DNA of 64,000 bases. Origin: Bettongia penicillata ogilbyi (Eukaryota > Chordata > Mammalia > Diprotodontia > Potoroidae). Each line of letters begins with the position of its first letter. Positions within the stretch are counted from its first letter, which is position 1. The stretch covers positions 9,287,900 through 9,351,899 of the forward strand of contig JAJHZJ010000531.1 of assembly GCA_023548195.1 (NCBI GenBank), in the 5' to 3' direction. Of this stretch, positions 11,746 to 23,489 are shown piece after piece. The position numbers and the translations under genes were made by a program. The notes below the pieces were generated by a model. It did not search any database and had not been told where the DNA came from. It worked only from the letters and a program-made list of their open reading frames with translations.

Positions 11746-12429
11746 CAGTCAGCCAACCAACCAACAAATTTTCATACTATCTTAAGTTGTCACATTTCTT
11801 TGTCATTTTTTCCTCCCTGGACTTTCCATTCTACATCTCTTATTCATTCTAGGGGTTCCTGTGATGAATATTTTTTTTCACTGAGTTACTGTCTGGACTT
11901 TTTGTTATGTTACTATCCTTCTTGAGATTTACCTTTTGACCATCCTTCAAATCAAGTTGATATTTCCTCATAATATTCATACTTTTCCTTGGTTTCTACA
12001 TCTTGTATAACTCAGTTTCCATCTTGGAAAGCTGATACTTGGGTTAGTCCACACAATGAATGATATGAGATTTTATTCCCAGGATTTTATTTACCACTTC
12101 TTTTCCTTTTAAGTGGCCTTGGGTATCCTTGTAGCTCTGGGTTCCATCTGTAATGCCCTGAGGTTTCTTTCTTGGCCTACACTGCTTTAGCCAAATACTT
12201 AGGGTTTCAAGGTGGCTTGGCTTTGACTTAGGCCACTGATGAGATCAGACCTCTACATATGAGTTGACCCTCCTGAGGCTACCTTGACTCTACTTTCCAT
12301 CCACCCTGGTTGCTATATTTCAGAGTCTCCACAAAACCTGTGATTTCACTGAAGTAAAGAATTCCCCAATGCAGAAATAACTTCCATTAATGTAGGTCAC
12401 CAAAATTGATTTTATAGCTTAGATGGTTG
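11746..12429. other. no recognised feature
   Basis: AT-rich upstream, then more balanced sequence around 12120-12330. No repeat family or open frame of note was recognised. Confidence 0.5.
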
Positions 12430-12540
12430 CCTTGGGCAACAAGAAGTTAAATGATTTGTCTGTAATCACACAACAATATATATTAGAGGCAAGATTTGAA
12501 CCTAGACCCTTTATCCATTTTGACAGCTTTTTATACATCT
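12430..12540 (-). mobile_element. MIR-type SINE remnant
   Basis: The plus strand shows aagttaaatgatttgtctgt, then aatcacacaac and gcaagatttgaacctagacc, which match MIR core patterns on the minus strand. Confidence 0.6.
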
Positions 12541-12650
12541 CTATCTGTCTGTCTATTTGTCTATCTATCTATGTATCTATGTATGTGTGTATGTATGTAT
12601 GTATCTATCTATCTATCTATCTACCTATCTATCTATCTGTCTGTCTGTTC
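12541..12650 (+). repeat. TCTA/TGTA microsatellite
   Basis: Interrupted tetranucleotide array (ctat, gtat and ctgt variants). Its translated frames are artefacts. Confidence 0.95.
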
Positions 12651-12777
12651 TGTTATTATGAGTCTATAATTCACTAGTTTCTTTTCTTTTTGAAGGTCAT
12701 GAAAATTTAACAATAATTTTATTTTATTCAGGGATATATGAATAAAGCATTTCCTGTTTTGCTTAATCTGTGCCCCC

Positions 12778-12880
12778 TCCTCTCTTTCTGTCTCTCTGTC
12801 TCTGTCTCTGTCTGTCTGTCTGTCTCTCTCTCTGTCTCTGTTTCTCTCTCTCACTCCCTTTTCTCTATCTCTCTCACTCT
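12778..12880 (+). repeat. TCTG/TC-rich low complexity
   Basis: Interrupted pyrimidine array of tctg and tctc units. Sequence from 12881 to 13181 holds nothing I recognise. Confidence 0.9.
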
Positions 12881-13181
12881 AATTATACCTTCCTACCATT
12901 TTCCCAATGTGATTGGTTAAGTATTCAGCCACATGCCTGTTTGTCACTGGTTCCTTGGTGACAAGGAAAAAAAAAACCAAAACAACTTAAGGAGTCTGAA
13001 ATTCCTTTGTGAATTCTATCAAGATGAGCTGCTGAAAATTTTTTAAACTTCATCATGAAATTGGACTCCCTCATCCAACCTCTCCCTACTCTTTCCCTCA
13101 GCAATGACAGAAAATTATTTGGGGATTTTTCTTTTTCCTTCAGTGTTTTTTCCTGTAGCTTGCCTTCAGGCTTTTCTTCTG

Positions 13182-13184
13182 CTC

Positions 13185-13270
<86 letters not shown>

Positions 13271-13297
13271 CTTCTCTCTCTCTCCCTTTCTCTCTAA
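13182..13297 (+). repeat. (TC)n microsatellite
   Basis: Nearly uninterrupted TC dinucleotide array of about 115 bases, with minor tccc and tttc interruptions at the ends. Confidence 0.97.
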
Positions 13298-13475
13298 CAG
13301 AAAAGTTAGCATAGTCCAGTCTCAGAGAAGACAGAATGTTCTTGAATTCCCTTGTAATTTACCAGATGGTATTAGACTTCAGAAAACAAATGATGAATTT
13401 GGCCCATTGTTGCTGTTGTACTGACTGACAGAAACCACAAGCTAGGACAGCTGATGTTTGTGGTTAAAGAGGAAT

Positions 13476-13490
13476 ATGTGTGTGTGTGTG

Positions 13491-13528
<38 letters not shown>
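13476..13528 (+). repeat. (GT)n microsatellite
   Basis: GT array with a single GC interruption. Dinucleotide arrays on both sides (TC upstream) make this a microsatellite cluster. Confidence 0.97.
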
Positions 13529-13530
<2 letters not shown>

Positions 13531-14480
13531 TAGCCTGAGCCCTGAGTCAGCAGGAAATGAAAGGGTTCAGGGAGAGGACAGTTTTCTGTCTTTTGTTGAG
13601 CAAAAGACAGTATTTTGAATTATATTTGACTTCCTCTTCCATTTAGGTCCTACCTTATCCAGGTGTAGATATGACTCAGGGCTCTCGGTTTCTATGCCCT
13701 TGGAGCAAGAATTTATGGACATTCTACCAAGACAGAAAAGCTTAAAGAGCATGCCTGGTGATGGGCCATATACCTGATCTCCAAGCACTAACCAAGTTCA
13801 TTTCATAGAGGGCCATTGGCATGTTGGCTTTGGGGTCATGATTTTTTTTAGCAACAAAGACCATCTTCTACTTACAGAAGAGATATGGTCTCCACTTTGC
13901 AGTTATTTCATTCCAGTAGGCGCTTACTAAATGTTGGTTGAATTTAATTCAACTGGTGGAAGGAATACTCACATTAATGAAATCTTCGAATTTTAGTTTT
14001 AAAATATTTAAGACCATAGAGTTTAAAAACTCCAATTACTCTCCAGATCGTAGTTATTGAAATCTACTCATTCAAATGCAAAACAATTTGGATTTTTCTC
14101 TAGGCATTCTTCTCAGTGTAGTGTGAGCTGTCTTTATACTATCCTGCAAAGATAGTTAATTCTCACAGCTATGTGACACAGGAGAAATCACTGTTCACAC
14201 AGAACCCTTTTGAGGAAGTTGTTAGGTTTACTTTAAAATACTCTATACATATGAACTTTTGGGAGAAGTGATCAAAAAAGACTTTCTACAAAGTGTCTGC
14301 AACTTTTAGTCTTAAAGAGTTGTCCAAAGCAGCAATCTGAAACTTTTTTGATCACATACCCCATCAATTAAAAAAAAAAAGAGTATATATTCCTATATTT
14401 AAAATTTTTACACATGTCCTAATAATTTTTTGTCATAAAACATATATAAAACATAAATATAAAAACATTACAATAAAGTT
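13529..14480. other. mostly unrecognised, with a short L2-like end at 13912-13953
   Basis: No gene seen. The fragment ccagtaggcgcttactaaat followed by gttggttgaat at about 13913-13945 matches the 3' end of L2 LINEs (plus strand). AT-rich elsewhere. Confidence 0.5.
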
Positions 14481-14865
14481 TAACTAATAGTTGATTCAAA
14501 TCAATGGGGAGTCATTAAAGTTTATTAAATTTGCAATGATACATGTATGATCTACATCAAATTGTTTGCCTTCTCAATGAGGAGCAAGGGGATGGAGGGA
14601 GAGAATTTGAAACTCAAAAATGTTTAAAAATTAATGTAAAAATTGTAATTTGGAAAAGAATAAAGTATTCCATTTAAATAATGAAACGATTTTGCAGTGA
14701 TATAGACAGATATGTGTTTTAGGAAAATTGCTTTAAGAAATGTTTGGAGATCAGATTAGAGAGAAAAAGAGACTTAAGGTAGAGAGATCAATTAGGAAGT
14801 TCCTACAATCCTCCAGGTAAGGGAAAAGGATATTCTGAAGTAAGGTGGTAACTATGTTAGTGGAA
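14481..14865 (+). mobile_element. ancient interspersed repeat, interrupted
   Basis: The outer parts (about 14490-14530 and 14691-14860) fit a family also found at 15935-17045, with patterns ggggagtcattaaagttta and gtgttttaggaaaattgctt. A young L1 3' end (14542-14690) sits inside it. I cannot name the family with confidence. Confidence 0.45.
14542..14690 (+). mobile_element. 5'-truncated L1, 3' end only
   Basis: 149-bp L1 tail: a ggagcaaggggatggaggga-like purine stretch, aatttgaaactcaaaaatg, and a terminal A-rich part with aataaag. It is flanked by near-identical 12-bp sequences, tttgcaatgata (14530-14541) and tttgcagtgata (14691-14702), consistent with a TSD with one substitution. Confidence 0.75.
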
Positions 14866-15934
14866 AGAAAGGGAGAGATGCCAAAGATGTGCTTAAAGGA
14901 AAACATTAATATTTGGCTACTGAGAAAGAGGGAAAAACTGAGAATGCATATTTCATTGCATAACTGTTGCCGATTTTATGCCAAATTTTCTTGTAAAAAA
15001 GTGGGATGCAACCACTGTATGAAGCTTTAAAAAAACGACACTGGTATTACTTAATCGTTTATTACTAAACTGTCTTTGATGCAAGTTAGGGATGGATGGA
15101 ATACTTGTGAATATATATTAAAATTGAATAGTGACAAAGAGCTTGTACTAATAGATGTGTTTACACAAACGTGTTGCTGCTCTGTTTACCTTTTCCATGG
15201 TATGATGACCAGAATTATGCAATGCAACAAGGTTGCAAAGGAAGGTTACAAACCAATTTTTGAACTGAAAAAAACAAAACAAAACAAAAAACCCAAAACC
15301 CTCAAAACCAGGGTGCAATGCTTATACAGCGGTGATTATGCAATAAAATATGGTAATCATGACTTGACAGAAATGGGGAATTTAAGAAGCACTCTTAAGG
15401 TAATTTAAGAGAAACAAGGGTTTTCAGGGAAACAAAACTTGTTAAAATCTAATCTTAATCCTTCTTGCTCATTCTATTATACTCAATCTTAAATTAAATA
15501 TTAATGAGCCCTTGCCCCAGGGGACCATGAAATGGCTCCAAGGGATTTGTCCTCAAACTGACTGAGAGTGACAAGACGAGATGAATCCCACCCTCTCCTT
15601 GGGATGACCAATCTCAGGATGTGTCTTCAAGGCAGCCACACTAATGCTTTTACCCATTATCCAGAACTTCCTCACTCTACTCTCTACCTGCTATGGTTAT
15701 AGCTATGCAAATTTCCACCCTCTCCCTTCCTTTCTCAGGTGCTGATCCATCAAGGTACTTATAATCTAACCCAGGAGGTTGCATTGAACTTGTAAAATCC
15801 TTCCCTCATTACTAGTGTACCCACTACACTTTGTCCTCTTGGGTCACAACCTCCCGTTTTGAGACCACTGACCTAAAGCCCTAAAAGGTTGTAGCTTGCT
15901 CAAAGTAAAATAGTCAATATGTAGAATCATATTC
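14866..15934. other. no recognised feature
   Basis: Two short open frames lie here (14845-15030 and 15076-15408 plus). Neither shows a domain or motif I know. An A-rich stretch (about 15266-15300) is present. Likely non-coding. Confidence 0.5.
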
Positions 15935-17045
15935 AGTCAACAACAAGTCAGCACCCATTTGTCAAGTGCTTACTATGTGTTAGGTGCAACACTAACTACT
16001 AGGGATAATGAAAAATAAAATATAGTCCATGCTATGTAGTTCATAATTTAATGGAGGAGCCAATATGCTGACAACTGTATGAAAACAGAATATATACAGA
16101 ATAAAATTGAAATAATCAACATAGGGAAAGTACTAACACTAAGGGGAAATGAAAGTGGGATTTTAAGGAAGAAGGACTTTAGCTGAGACTTGAAGGAAAC
16201 CAGGAAATCCAGGAAGTTGAGAGGAGAAGGGCAAGATTCCTAAATAGGGGATCAGCCAGAGTAAAATATCCTTGAGTTGAGAGATGGCGTGTGGAAGGAA
16301 TGAGAAAATTAGAAAGGTAGGGAGGGCCAGCTTAGGAAAGCTTTAAAAGCCAGGTGAAGGGAGGCATTAGATTCTATGCGGGAGAATGAGAGGGTGCCAA
16401 GTAGCTGTGAACCTCATGACTGGGACTATGATAACAAACTGAAGTAACAGAGAAATTAGGAAGAATGGGCTGTTTGATAGAAAAGACATGAGTTCAATTT
16501 TGGGTATACTGAGTTGTGTGTGTTTGTCCATTGCTGAAGAAGACCATGCTATAAGAGAAATAATGACATGACTTGCACTTGGCTTTGTTTTGTATGAGGG
16601 AGGGCTGTGCAGGTCACCAGTCTCACTTCTCTTCCAGAGCCATATGAATCCAGTGACCAGATATTCGTTAGGATGACTGGAGGTGATCCAGAATGAGGTA
16701 ACTGGGGCTAAGTGACTTGCCCAAGGTCACACAACTAGTGAGTGTCAAGTGTCTGAGGTGAGATTTGAACTCAGGTCCTCCTGACTCCTGCACTGGTGCT
16801 CTATCCACTGTACCACCTAACTACTTCATATACTGAGTTAAATATATCTAAAAGGTATCCAGTTAAAGATGCTTGGAAAACAATGGGAGATGAAAGAGTG
16901 GAAGTCACAAGAGAGGTTAGGGAAGGACAAGACAAACTTAGAATTGGAGACAATTATTGAATTCCTGAGAGCTGATGAAATCAGCAAGTGAAAAAGTGTA
17001 GAGGGAGGATATAAAAAGAAATAGAACGGATACTTCAAAGACTTT
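15935..17045 (+). mobile_element. ancient interspersed repeat (L2/CR1-like 3' region?), interrupted by a SINE
   Basis: A long diverged repeat running through aagtgcttactatgtgttag, gactttagctgagacttgaa, and, after the SINE at 16516-16828, aggtatccagttaaagatg and gctgatgaaatcagcaagtg. Shorter pieces of the same family occur at 14481-14865, 45190-45565 and 46715-46915, all on the plus strand. The style recalls old mammalian LINE 3' regions, but I could not assign a name. Confidence 0.5.
16516..16828 (-). mobile_element. CORE-head SINE with RTE-type tail
   Basis: Full-length 313-bp minus-strand SINE. Its 5' head (right end) carries the complement of gtgctctatccactgtacca and the CORE signature ttgcccaaggtcacacaact; its tail (left end) is tgtttgtccattgctgaaga. 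The 11-bp direct repeats tatactgagtt at 16505-16515 and 16829-16839 are an exact TSD. Confidence 0.88.
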
Positions 17046-17099
17046 AGAAGCTCTTTAGATAATGTGGAGGTTATCTATCTGGGTTATCTTTTTACACCT

Positions 17100-17385
17100 G
17101 AGGAAACAGAGGCCCAGGGACAGTAATGATAGCAATAATAGTAGTTATAATAACATTAGCTAACATTTATATAGCGCTTCATACTTTTCAAAGTACTTTA
17201 TGCAAATTATCTCCTTTGAGCCTTACAACAACCTTGTGAGGTAGGTGATATTTTATAGCCATTTTATAGATGAGGAAATTGAGGAAGGAAAAGGTTAAGT
17301 GACTCACCCAGGGTCACACAGCTAGTAAGTATGTGAATCAAATTTTAACTCAGTCCCTCCTAACTCTAGACATAGTGCTCTCTCC
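17100..17385 (-). mobile_element. MIR/THER1-type SINE
   Basis: Well-preserved minus-strand CORE-SINE: aacatttatatagcgcttca at the tail side, then gatgaggaaattgagg and cccagggtcacacagctagt. Bases 17386-17689 hold nothing recognised. Confidence 0.85.
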
Positions 17386-17689
17386 ACTCTTTTGTTTAAA
17401 AATGAAACTATTAATGAGACACTTCATCAAAAAATGACCTGTACACAGTGTGTATAATCTCTTTTTCTTTTCTTTGAATATGAAAATACTTTAATAATTT
17501 TTGTGTTCAGAATATTAATTAATTCAACATCCCTGCTCTGCAGCTAATCTTTTATTGAGTCACAAGAACCCATCAGAGGCTCTGGACTGGTCAAGTGAGA
17601 GAGGAAATGGTGGTGACTTAACAGCAGCAGAGAATGGCTGTAAACGTCAGTAGGAATTTTGGAATGGGTTGAAAAGACAATGATCCCAA

Positions 17690-18840
17690 GGAGATCATAA
17701 AAATGGGGAAAAGAACCACATGTACAAAGATATTTACAGCAGCTCTTTTTGTGGTGCAAAGAACTAGACATTCACATTCAGGGGATGCCCAGCAATTAAG
17801 GAAAGAATGAACAACTCATAGTGTATAAATATGATTGAATACTATTGTTCTGTAAGAAATGATGAGCAGTCAGACTGCAGAAAAACCTGGAAAGACTTAC
17901 ATGAACTGATGATGCTGAGTGAAGTGAGTAGAACAAGAAGAACATTGTACTTAATGACAGTAGCATTGTATGATAACTAACTTTGATGGACTTATTTTTT
18001 CTTAACAATGCAAGAATCTTAAAACTACCCTAAAAGATTCTTGATGGAAAATGCTATCCACACACAGAAAAAAAAAAAATCCGACAACACAACTACAGAA
18101 TCTAAATGGAGATCAAAGAATACTGTTTGGTCTCTCTCCCTTTTATTCTTCTTTCCTGTGTTTTCTCCAATTGGTTATAGATGGAACCACGATAGAACCC
18201 TGCCCAAGCTTCACTTAAAGGCTGTTTTTTGGATTCTCCTGGCTTAGAGTGATTGTCAGTGGTAACTGTCTCTCTTTAGAAGAGTAATCCTGAGAGTCTT
18301 CCCCTCCCAGCTTAATTTTTTCTTTTTTCTAACTAAAAGTCATCCCTTGACTCACTTCTTAAAGAAGCCTGTTCACTGAAAGGTTGTTACCTCATTCCAA
18401 GTGAGAGCCTTAAAAGGCCTTATCCTGAAAGGGCCAGGGTCTCACATTAAATCCTTGGTCATCTCCAGTCATCCTGATGAATATCTGGTCATTGGATCCA
18501 GATGACTCTGGAGGAGAAAATGAGACTGGTGACCTGGCACAGCTCTCTGTCACTCAAATCAAAGTCAACCGCAAGTCATGTCATCATCTCCCTGATGTCA
18601 TGGTCCTCTTCAAAATTGAAGGACAAAACAACACAGCAACGACCAACTGGTTGTAATTCTTCTTTACAACATGATTAACTTGAAAATATGTTTAATATAA
18701 ATGTATATAGAGAGCCTGTAACGGATAACATGCCATCTTGGGGTTGGGGAGAGGAAGGATGGGCAGAAAATTTGCAACTCAAAATTTTATCAAAATGAAT
18801 GTTGAAAACTAAAAAAGAAATTAAATGGCACTGCTACTTT
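17690..18840 (+). mobile_element. L1 3' end (ORF2 C-terminus and 3' UTR), split by a SINE
   Basis: Marsupial-type L1 tail. The ORF2 C-terminal region includes acagcagctctttttgtggt, gaatactattgttctgtaag and gaaatgatgagcag. The 3' UTR resumes after the SINE with gtaattcttctttacaacat and ends in a purine-rich stretch and aactcaaaattttatcaaaa. It is 5'-truncated and its coding sense is lost. The SINE at 18180-18644 is nested in the 3' UTR. Confidence 0.85.
18180..18644 (+). mobile_element. SINE with RTE-type tail, long form
   Basis: 465-bp insertion in an L1 3' UTR. The tail reads gatgtcatggtcctcttcaa then aattgaaggacaaaacaac. Flanks aattggttata (18169-18179) and aactggttgta (18645-18655) form a TSD with two differences. 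The internal part aligns with the reverse complement of 4893-5325. Confidence 0.8.
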
Positions 18841-19500
18841 CCTGCTGATTCCTTTAACTTTTCTCCATGAGAGATGAACTCTAGATAGATGAAATCAAAG
18901 TGAGACAAACAACCAATGCTTTTGAGATCATTCTTGTACTGAACCTTGAATTCCATCCACTGTTTATATCAGCAGAGACCTTGACTCCATCTTCACCTGA
19001 TGATAAGTCACATGTGAAATGTAAGTCAAGTACTCTACTGAAGTGATGTTGCTATATTACTCTTCTGGCATAAAGGAGCACTCAGCAGCTCTTTATCCTA
19101 GAAATTCTAGTGTAGATTGAGCCAATAGCAGGAAGGATTTATATGTCTTATTATGTTATTGTCTCCTGGTTATTGTCATATCTATTTATTTATGAATTCT
19201 ACTCTAAGAAGAAAACTACTGTCTGCAGCAGCTGGGCATGTGTGTGTAAATTCCAAAGCCATTTGACTAGTGATCCCTGGAATAAAACCTGAAAGAAGAA
19301 GGGTTACAACAAATTGATGGAGAAGACAAATGATGGTAAAAATCAGTGTTGGAGTGGCTACAGTTAGGCAGTCGATAAGGTTATGAGTTGGTCCAATCAT
19401 TCTGGAAGCAAATTAAATTATGTTCAGAAAGTGATATCTTCCATATGAGTAGACAAGTTAAAAAGGAAACGGTTTTGAAAGAAAATGGAAGACTTCAGTT
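18841..19500. other. no recognised feature
   Basis: Mixed unique-looking sequence with small open frames only. No repeat identified. Confidence 0.5.
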
Positions 19501-19504
19501 TTGG

Positions 19505-19625
19505 CCATAGGAGGTCAGCTCCTTTTGAATAGAGATTGTTTTCTTTATTCATATTTGTATCCCCAGTGTCTAATTCAGTGCTGGAACATTGTAGGTACTT
19601 AATATGTGATTGTGGATTGAAATTA
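19505..19625 (+). mobile_element. L2 LINE 3' end
   Basis: Contains tttgtatccccagtgtctaa then ttcagtgctgg and attgtaggtacttaatatg, the classic L2 terminal pattern. Confidence 0.75.
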
Positions 19626-19629
19626 ATTG

Positions 19630-20040
19630 ATACACATATCCACATACTCATAGGCAAGGAGTTTTGCCATCTTATAGTGAGAAATGAGCCTGAGAGATAG
19701 AATCAACTTTCTAGTAATGGTGGAGAGAACAGCTATTTATTCAACACTTCTTTTCCAGGAGCAGACAGAAAAAGATCTGGAGTGTTTGAGCAATAACAAG
19801 ATTTGTATGGGTTAGAAAAATAATGCTAAGGTAATCTACCACTAAGAGATGTATAGTGAGTGATCAGGATGAAGATAATATTCCTTCTGTGGTACTGAAA
19901 AATTGTGTTCCATTATTGTTGAATCATTGGAGGAAGGAAATTGATGACCCAGGCAGAGGGATAAGGCATCTCAAGAGAATGCCATGTGTGGTTAGATTCA
20001 ATGAGTTTTTAGTCACCACAGGGAAGGGGAACAAGGAAAG
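19630..20040. other. no recognised feature
   Basis: A 109-codon open frame (19856-20185) begins here, but its last third is MIR sequence and it shows no known domain. I regard it as fortuitous. Confidence 0.5.
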
Positions 20041-20042
20041 AG

Positions 20043-20285
20043 ACAAAGCATTTATTAAGAGCCTACTATGTTCCAGACTATGCAGTAAGATGTTTTACAA
20101 ATATTACCTTGTCTCACCACAGGCAAGATATTTGAAAAAAATAGAAATTTACTGCATTTTAAACTTTATGAAACCTGTGAGGTAAGAGCCATAAGTTTTA
20201 TTCTCCTGTTTCTTGGCAGGGAAAAACTGAGGCTCAAAGACGCTTAAAATAACTTGCCCATAGTGTAAGAGGGAGATTTGGAACC
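20043..20285 (-). mobile_element. MIR-type SINE
   Basis: Tail side tttattaagagcctactatg, with gaaaaactgaggctcaaaga and taacttgcccatagtgtaag toward the head, on the minus strand. Bases 20286-20789 hold nothing recognised. Confidence 0.6.
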
Positions 20286-20789
20286 CATATTTTTTTGTCT
20301 CCAAATGTATCATGTTTAATGATACCTCCTACTCCCTCTCTGGAGGTTCATATGAGGCGTAATAGAGGACATTTGAGATGTTTAGCAGAGAAAAGAGAAT
20401 ATTGGGTGTGAGATGGTATATTCTGGTGGTAATGATGATAATTAACTTGAAGTCCTTTAAAGGAATGTCATGAGGAGAGAGATTTTACTTCTGCTTCATC
20501 CCAGAAATAGGAGGATCTTCAGAGAGATGGACTGAAACTTACTATAAGGAAAACCTTAACTAGCACTTTCTAAGGTGGGCTGTACTATCTCAGAAGGCAA
20601 TGAATTCCCCATTACTGTGTATCCTAGATAACAAAATCCTTCCTTGTTAGGAAAGTGATTTAGAGAAGGGATTCTTGGTTATGCAAAGATTGAATTAGAT
20701 TGTTTCTGAGGTTCTTTCTATCTCTGAGATTCTTAAAAGAGACAAAATTCTATGAGCCTAGTTTCAGTTAACGAAGAATCAAAATACCA

Positions 20790-20865
20790 TGTGTCCCAAA
20801 AGTCTCAGTGCAGATTAAATTTTAATAAGACTTTAATTACACTGCGTATAAGCTCTTCCATTTGT
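20790..20865. mobile_element. mariner-like MITE end (tentative)
   Basis: catgtgtcccaaaagtctca followed by gtgcag resembles the terminal inverted repeat of mariner-type elements, and a partial hairpin follows (gcagattaaa ... tttaattacactgc). The opposite terminus is not visible. Confidence 0.35.
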
Positions 20866-20869
20866 GATC

Positions 20870-22039
20870 ACTACCCATGGCTGCCTATGGCTAATTCCTG
20901 GGGCTTACAATAAATATTTAATATTAAAAATTTTAAAATTTGTGCAAACTAAATTTGTGCCAACAGTCATGATATGTCATAGCATATATTCACAACCCAA
21001 AGGTTCGGTATGCCCAAAGGGATATTTATATTTCTATAAAGCAGGATGGCAAAGGTAGTTTTAATGTATTTTAGATGATGGGACCAAAGCTTCCTGTGAA
21101 GGTGGGTAGGGGAGTTGGGGTTGGTTAGGGAGGCTATTTCTTCTTGACTGTTTGGCTGGTTAGGATGATCCTAAAATTTAAATTGTATTGATGTTCACTG
21201 CTTGATTTTCTTTTCTTTTTATCTATTCTTTCAAAGCATTTACTCTTTATTCCAGAAAGTAGGGAAGACACAGGATGATAGAACCAGGTGACAAATGTGA
21301 TTAAGTAAGGAAGAAAACCAGTTGCCTAAGTTAGTGTATGGGGTACTAGCCTAGGGGAATTCATTAGACCATTTGGCGTTTGTTTTCAGTGAGCGATTAT
21401 CTAGTTAGACTACTCCTACAAGTAGGGCTCTTTTAGAAAGGACAATTGCTCTCACAGTCCTAATCCTTCATTTCTAGACAGTTTGCTGATCTGGAATCGA
21501 AGACAAAGCTGAGGTATTTCAGCATACGATCAAATTGCCTTATCAACAACTATTTATACAATATCCAAGGACTACTTTTATGTTTTCCAGCTGTGCTAGT
21601 TAGGGTTTTTTCCTTCAAGAAATTTCTACTCAGTAATCAATTTCTGTTGGATTAATATCAGAGTGGAGCACAATCTTCTGTGTTTTTTCTTGTTTATGTT
21701 TTTCTTTTAAACAAAAGAACTACAGAAAATGGACTGTGAGTGGAGAAACAAGTATTCTTTCTTTGGGATAAGGAGAACGTTAACCTAGTTCTTGAGATGA
21801 TGCAAGAATTTTCAGCTTAAAAAAGCATTAAGATCAGGAAATATCAGAAATTCTAGTGTTGAAGAAAGGGGGAAATTAATCTTTAAAATATAGAAGTCAT
21901 TAGAGAATTGCTACGAGAAAGAAAACTCTAGATGTAGCTGGCCAGCATCTCTTCAGGATTACATTTTCCCATAAATTTATCTTTAATATGTCATAAGTGA
22001 AGCAAACAGAATAAAATAGAAGTGTAACCCACATAAACC
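20870..22039. other. no recognised feature
   Basis: AT-rich sequence without a recognised repeat. It may include the left part of the unclassified repeat that is clearer at 22040-22430. Confidence 0.4.
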
Positions 22040-22430
22040 CTGAATGTCTTTATTCCAACCCCTTCTTGTACATGTGACTACTGAGTCTCAGATAAAGGCT
22101 ACAACTCTGTCTCAGGGTTCTAGGGATACTCCTGGAGAGTTGAGGGTGATTCGCTAATACTATCAATCCGAGCCCTCCTCATGTGTTTCCCCTTAAAGTT
22201 ATCAGTTAATAGTCAGTTTAGTTCACCATACTTAAGTAGTATTGAGAAAGGATCATTTACTAAGGTGACATAATAAAAAGTTGATACAGAACATGACCCA
22301 CAAAAGTCTCTGATATATTCCTCCACAAATATATACAGAATAAAAGAGAATGTGGGCTTAAGTTCAGGGCACATACGGCAAAGGAGTAATTCATAGCTCT
22401 TGACTACTGGAAGTTCTTTTCTTCCATTCA
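22040..22430 (-). repeat. unclassified dispersed repeat, block 1 (copy 1)
   Basis: Aligns with 35735-36045: tcagggttctagggatactc here corresponds to ttagggttctaggtgtacct there, and aaagttgatacagaa to agagttgatagaaaa. A 72-codon minus-strand frame (22213-22431) crosses it. The minus-strand peptide VYVGYTSILF around 22035-22060 resembles AYMGYTWHFQ at the other locus, which hints at a decayed coding element read on the minus strand. Confidence 0.5.
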
Positions 22431-23079
22431 TGGGATGCTCACTTTTCCTTCAGCATGATATATATGTATTTTTCTGGTCTCCTAGTACAGCCATGAATCT
22501 CCTTCCATTCTTAAACTCCCAATGCATACTTTGCCATCAGTTCATCTGGATGCCACTAGGATAATGATGGGAAGTTGGGAAGTCCAACATCTTTTCGACG
22601 CTTTGAAGCTCACAAGATACTTCTCTGGACACAGGAAGGGGAATGAGATCCAGGTCAACATTAAAGTCAAGACCTCCTGTTCTCTCCCTAGGCTGTTGCT
22701 CTTCAGGGATTTGATAGAATACTCCCTCTCCTAGCTCTTCACCCACTGGAATTTGCCCAGTTCCTGACAGTTTGGAGATCTTATACAGAATTCATCAGTC
22801 AAATGGAACAGACTTTCTGTCTAACATTATCACTTTAATGACTTTTTGGTCCTTAGTCTATAGCTTATGATTAAGGAGCATCACATCACTTTAAGTGGGG
22901 TGACTTGGTTAATTTGTTCAATCACTTCACTTTTACAAATGCTCTACCACAGTTGTGCTATGAGGGGTATACATTAAAGAATCAGCACTTTGAATCTCTA
23001 ATCTTACCTGTGGTACTAGGCCAGTATTTTTAGCCCATCTCATAAGCTCATGGATTTAAGGGTTGAAGGTCATACAATC
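22431..23079. other. region between blocks of the unclassified repeat
   Basis: A minus-strand frame (22537-22746, 69 codons) encodes GGLDFNVDLDLIPLPVSRE among others. I do not recognise it. It may be internal sequence of the same element as blocks 1 and 2. Confidence 0.35.
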
Positions 23080-23091
23080 ATAGATCACAGG

Positions 23092-23369
23092 TGTGTTCAT
23101 CCTTCATTGCTGAGGAAGACCATGCCATCAGAGAAATAATGACATGGCTTGCACTTGATTTTGTTTTGAGTGAGGGAGGGCTGTGCAGGTCACTAGCCTC
23201 ATTTCTGCTCCAGAGTCATCTGAATCAGGATGACTGGAGATGACCCAGGATGAGGCAATTGGGGTTAAGTGACTTGCCCTAGGTTACACAGCTAGTAAGT
23301 GTCAAGTGACTGAGGTGAGATTTGAACTCTGCACTAATCCTCTATCCACTGCACCACCTAGTTGCCCCC
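23092..23369 (-). mobile_element. CORE-head SINE with RTE-type tail
   Basis: 278-bp minus-strand SINE of the same type as 16516-16828: tail gttcatccttcattgctgag, head accacctagttgcccc. Flanks atagatcacagg (23080-23091) and atagatcatagg (23370-23381) form a 12-bp TSD with one difference. The host sequence on both sides (ggttgaaggtcatac and ctgaaggagatcttggagat) looks like an older MIR-related repeat. Confidence 0.87.
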
Positions 23370-23489
23370 ATAGATCATAGGAAATTAAAACTGAAGGAGA
23401 TCTTGGAGATCATCTCATTTTAGATATATAATATTACATCTGTGGTATATTTCCCCAAGTTTGCCTTTGCAAGTTAGCTCCCCAGAGGG

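Noticed and set aside
13055..13424. Leu/Ser-rich frames
   Set aside because: They cover the TC array and have no motif outside it.
19856..20185. A 109-codon frame as a gene
   Set aside because: The last third is MIR-derived and nothing in the rest resembles a known protein.
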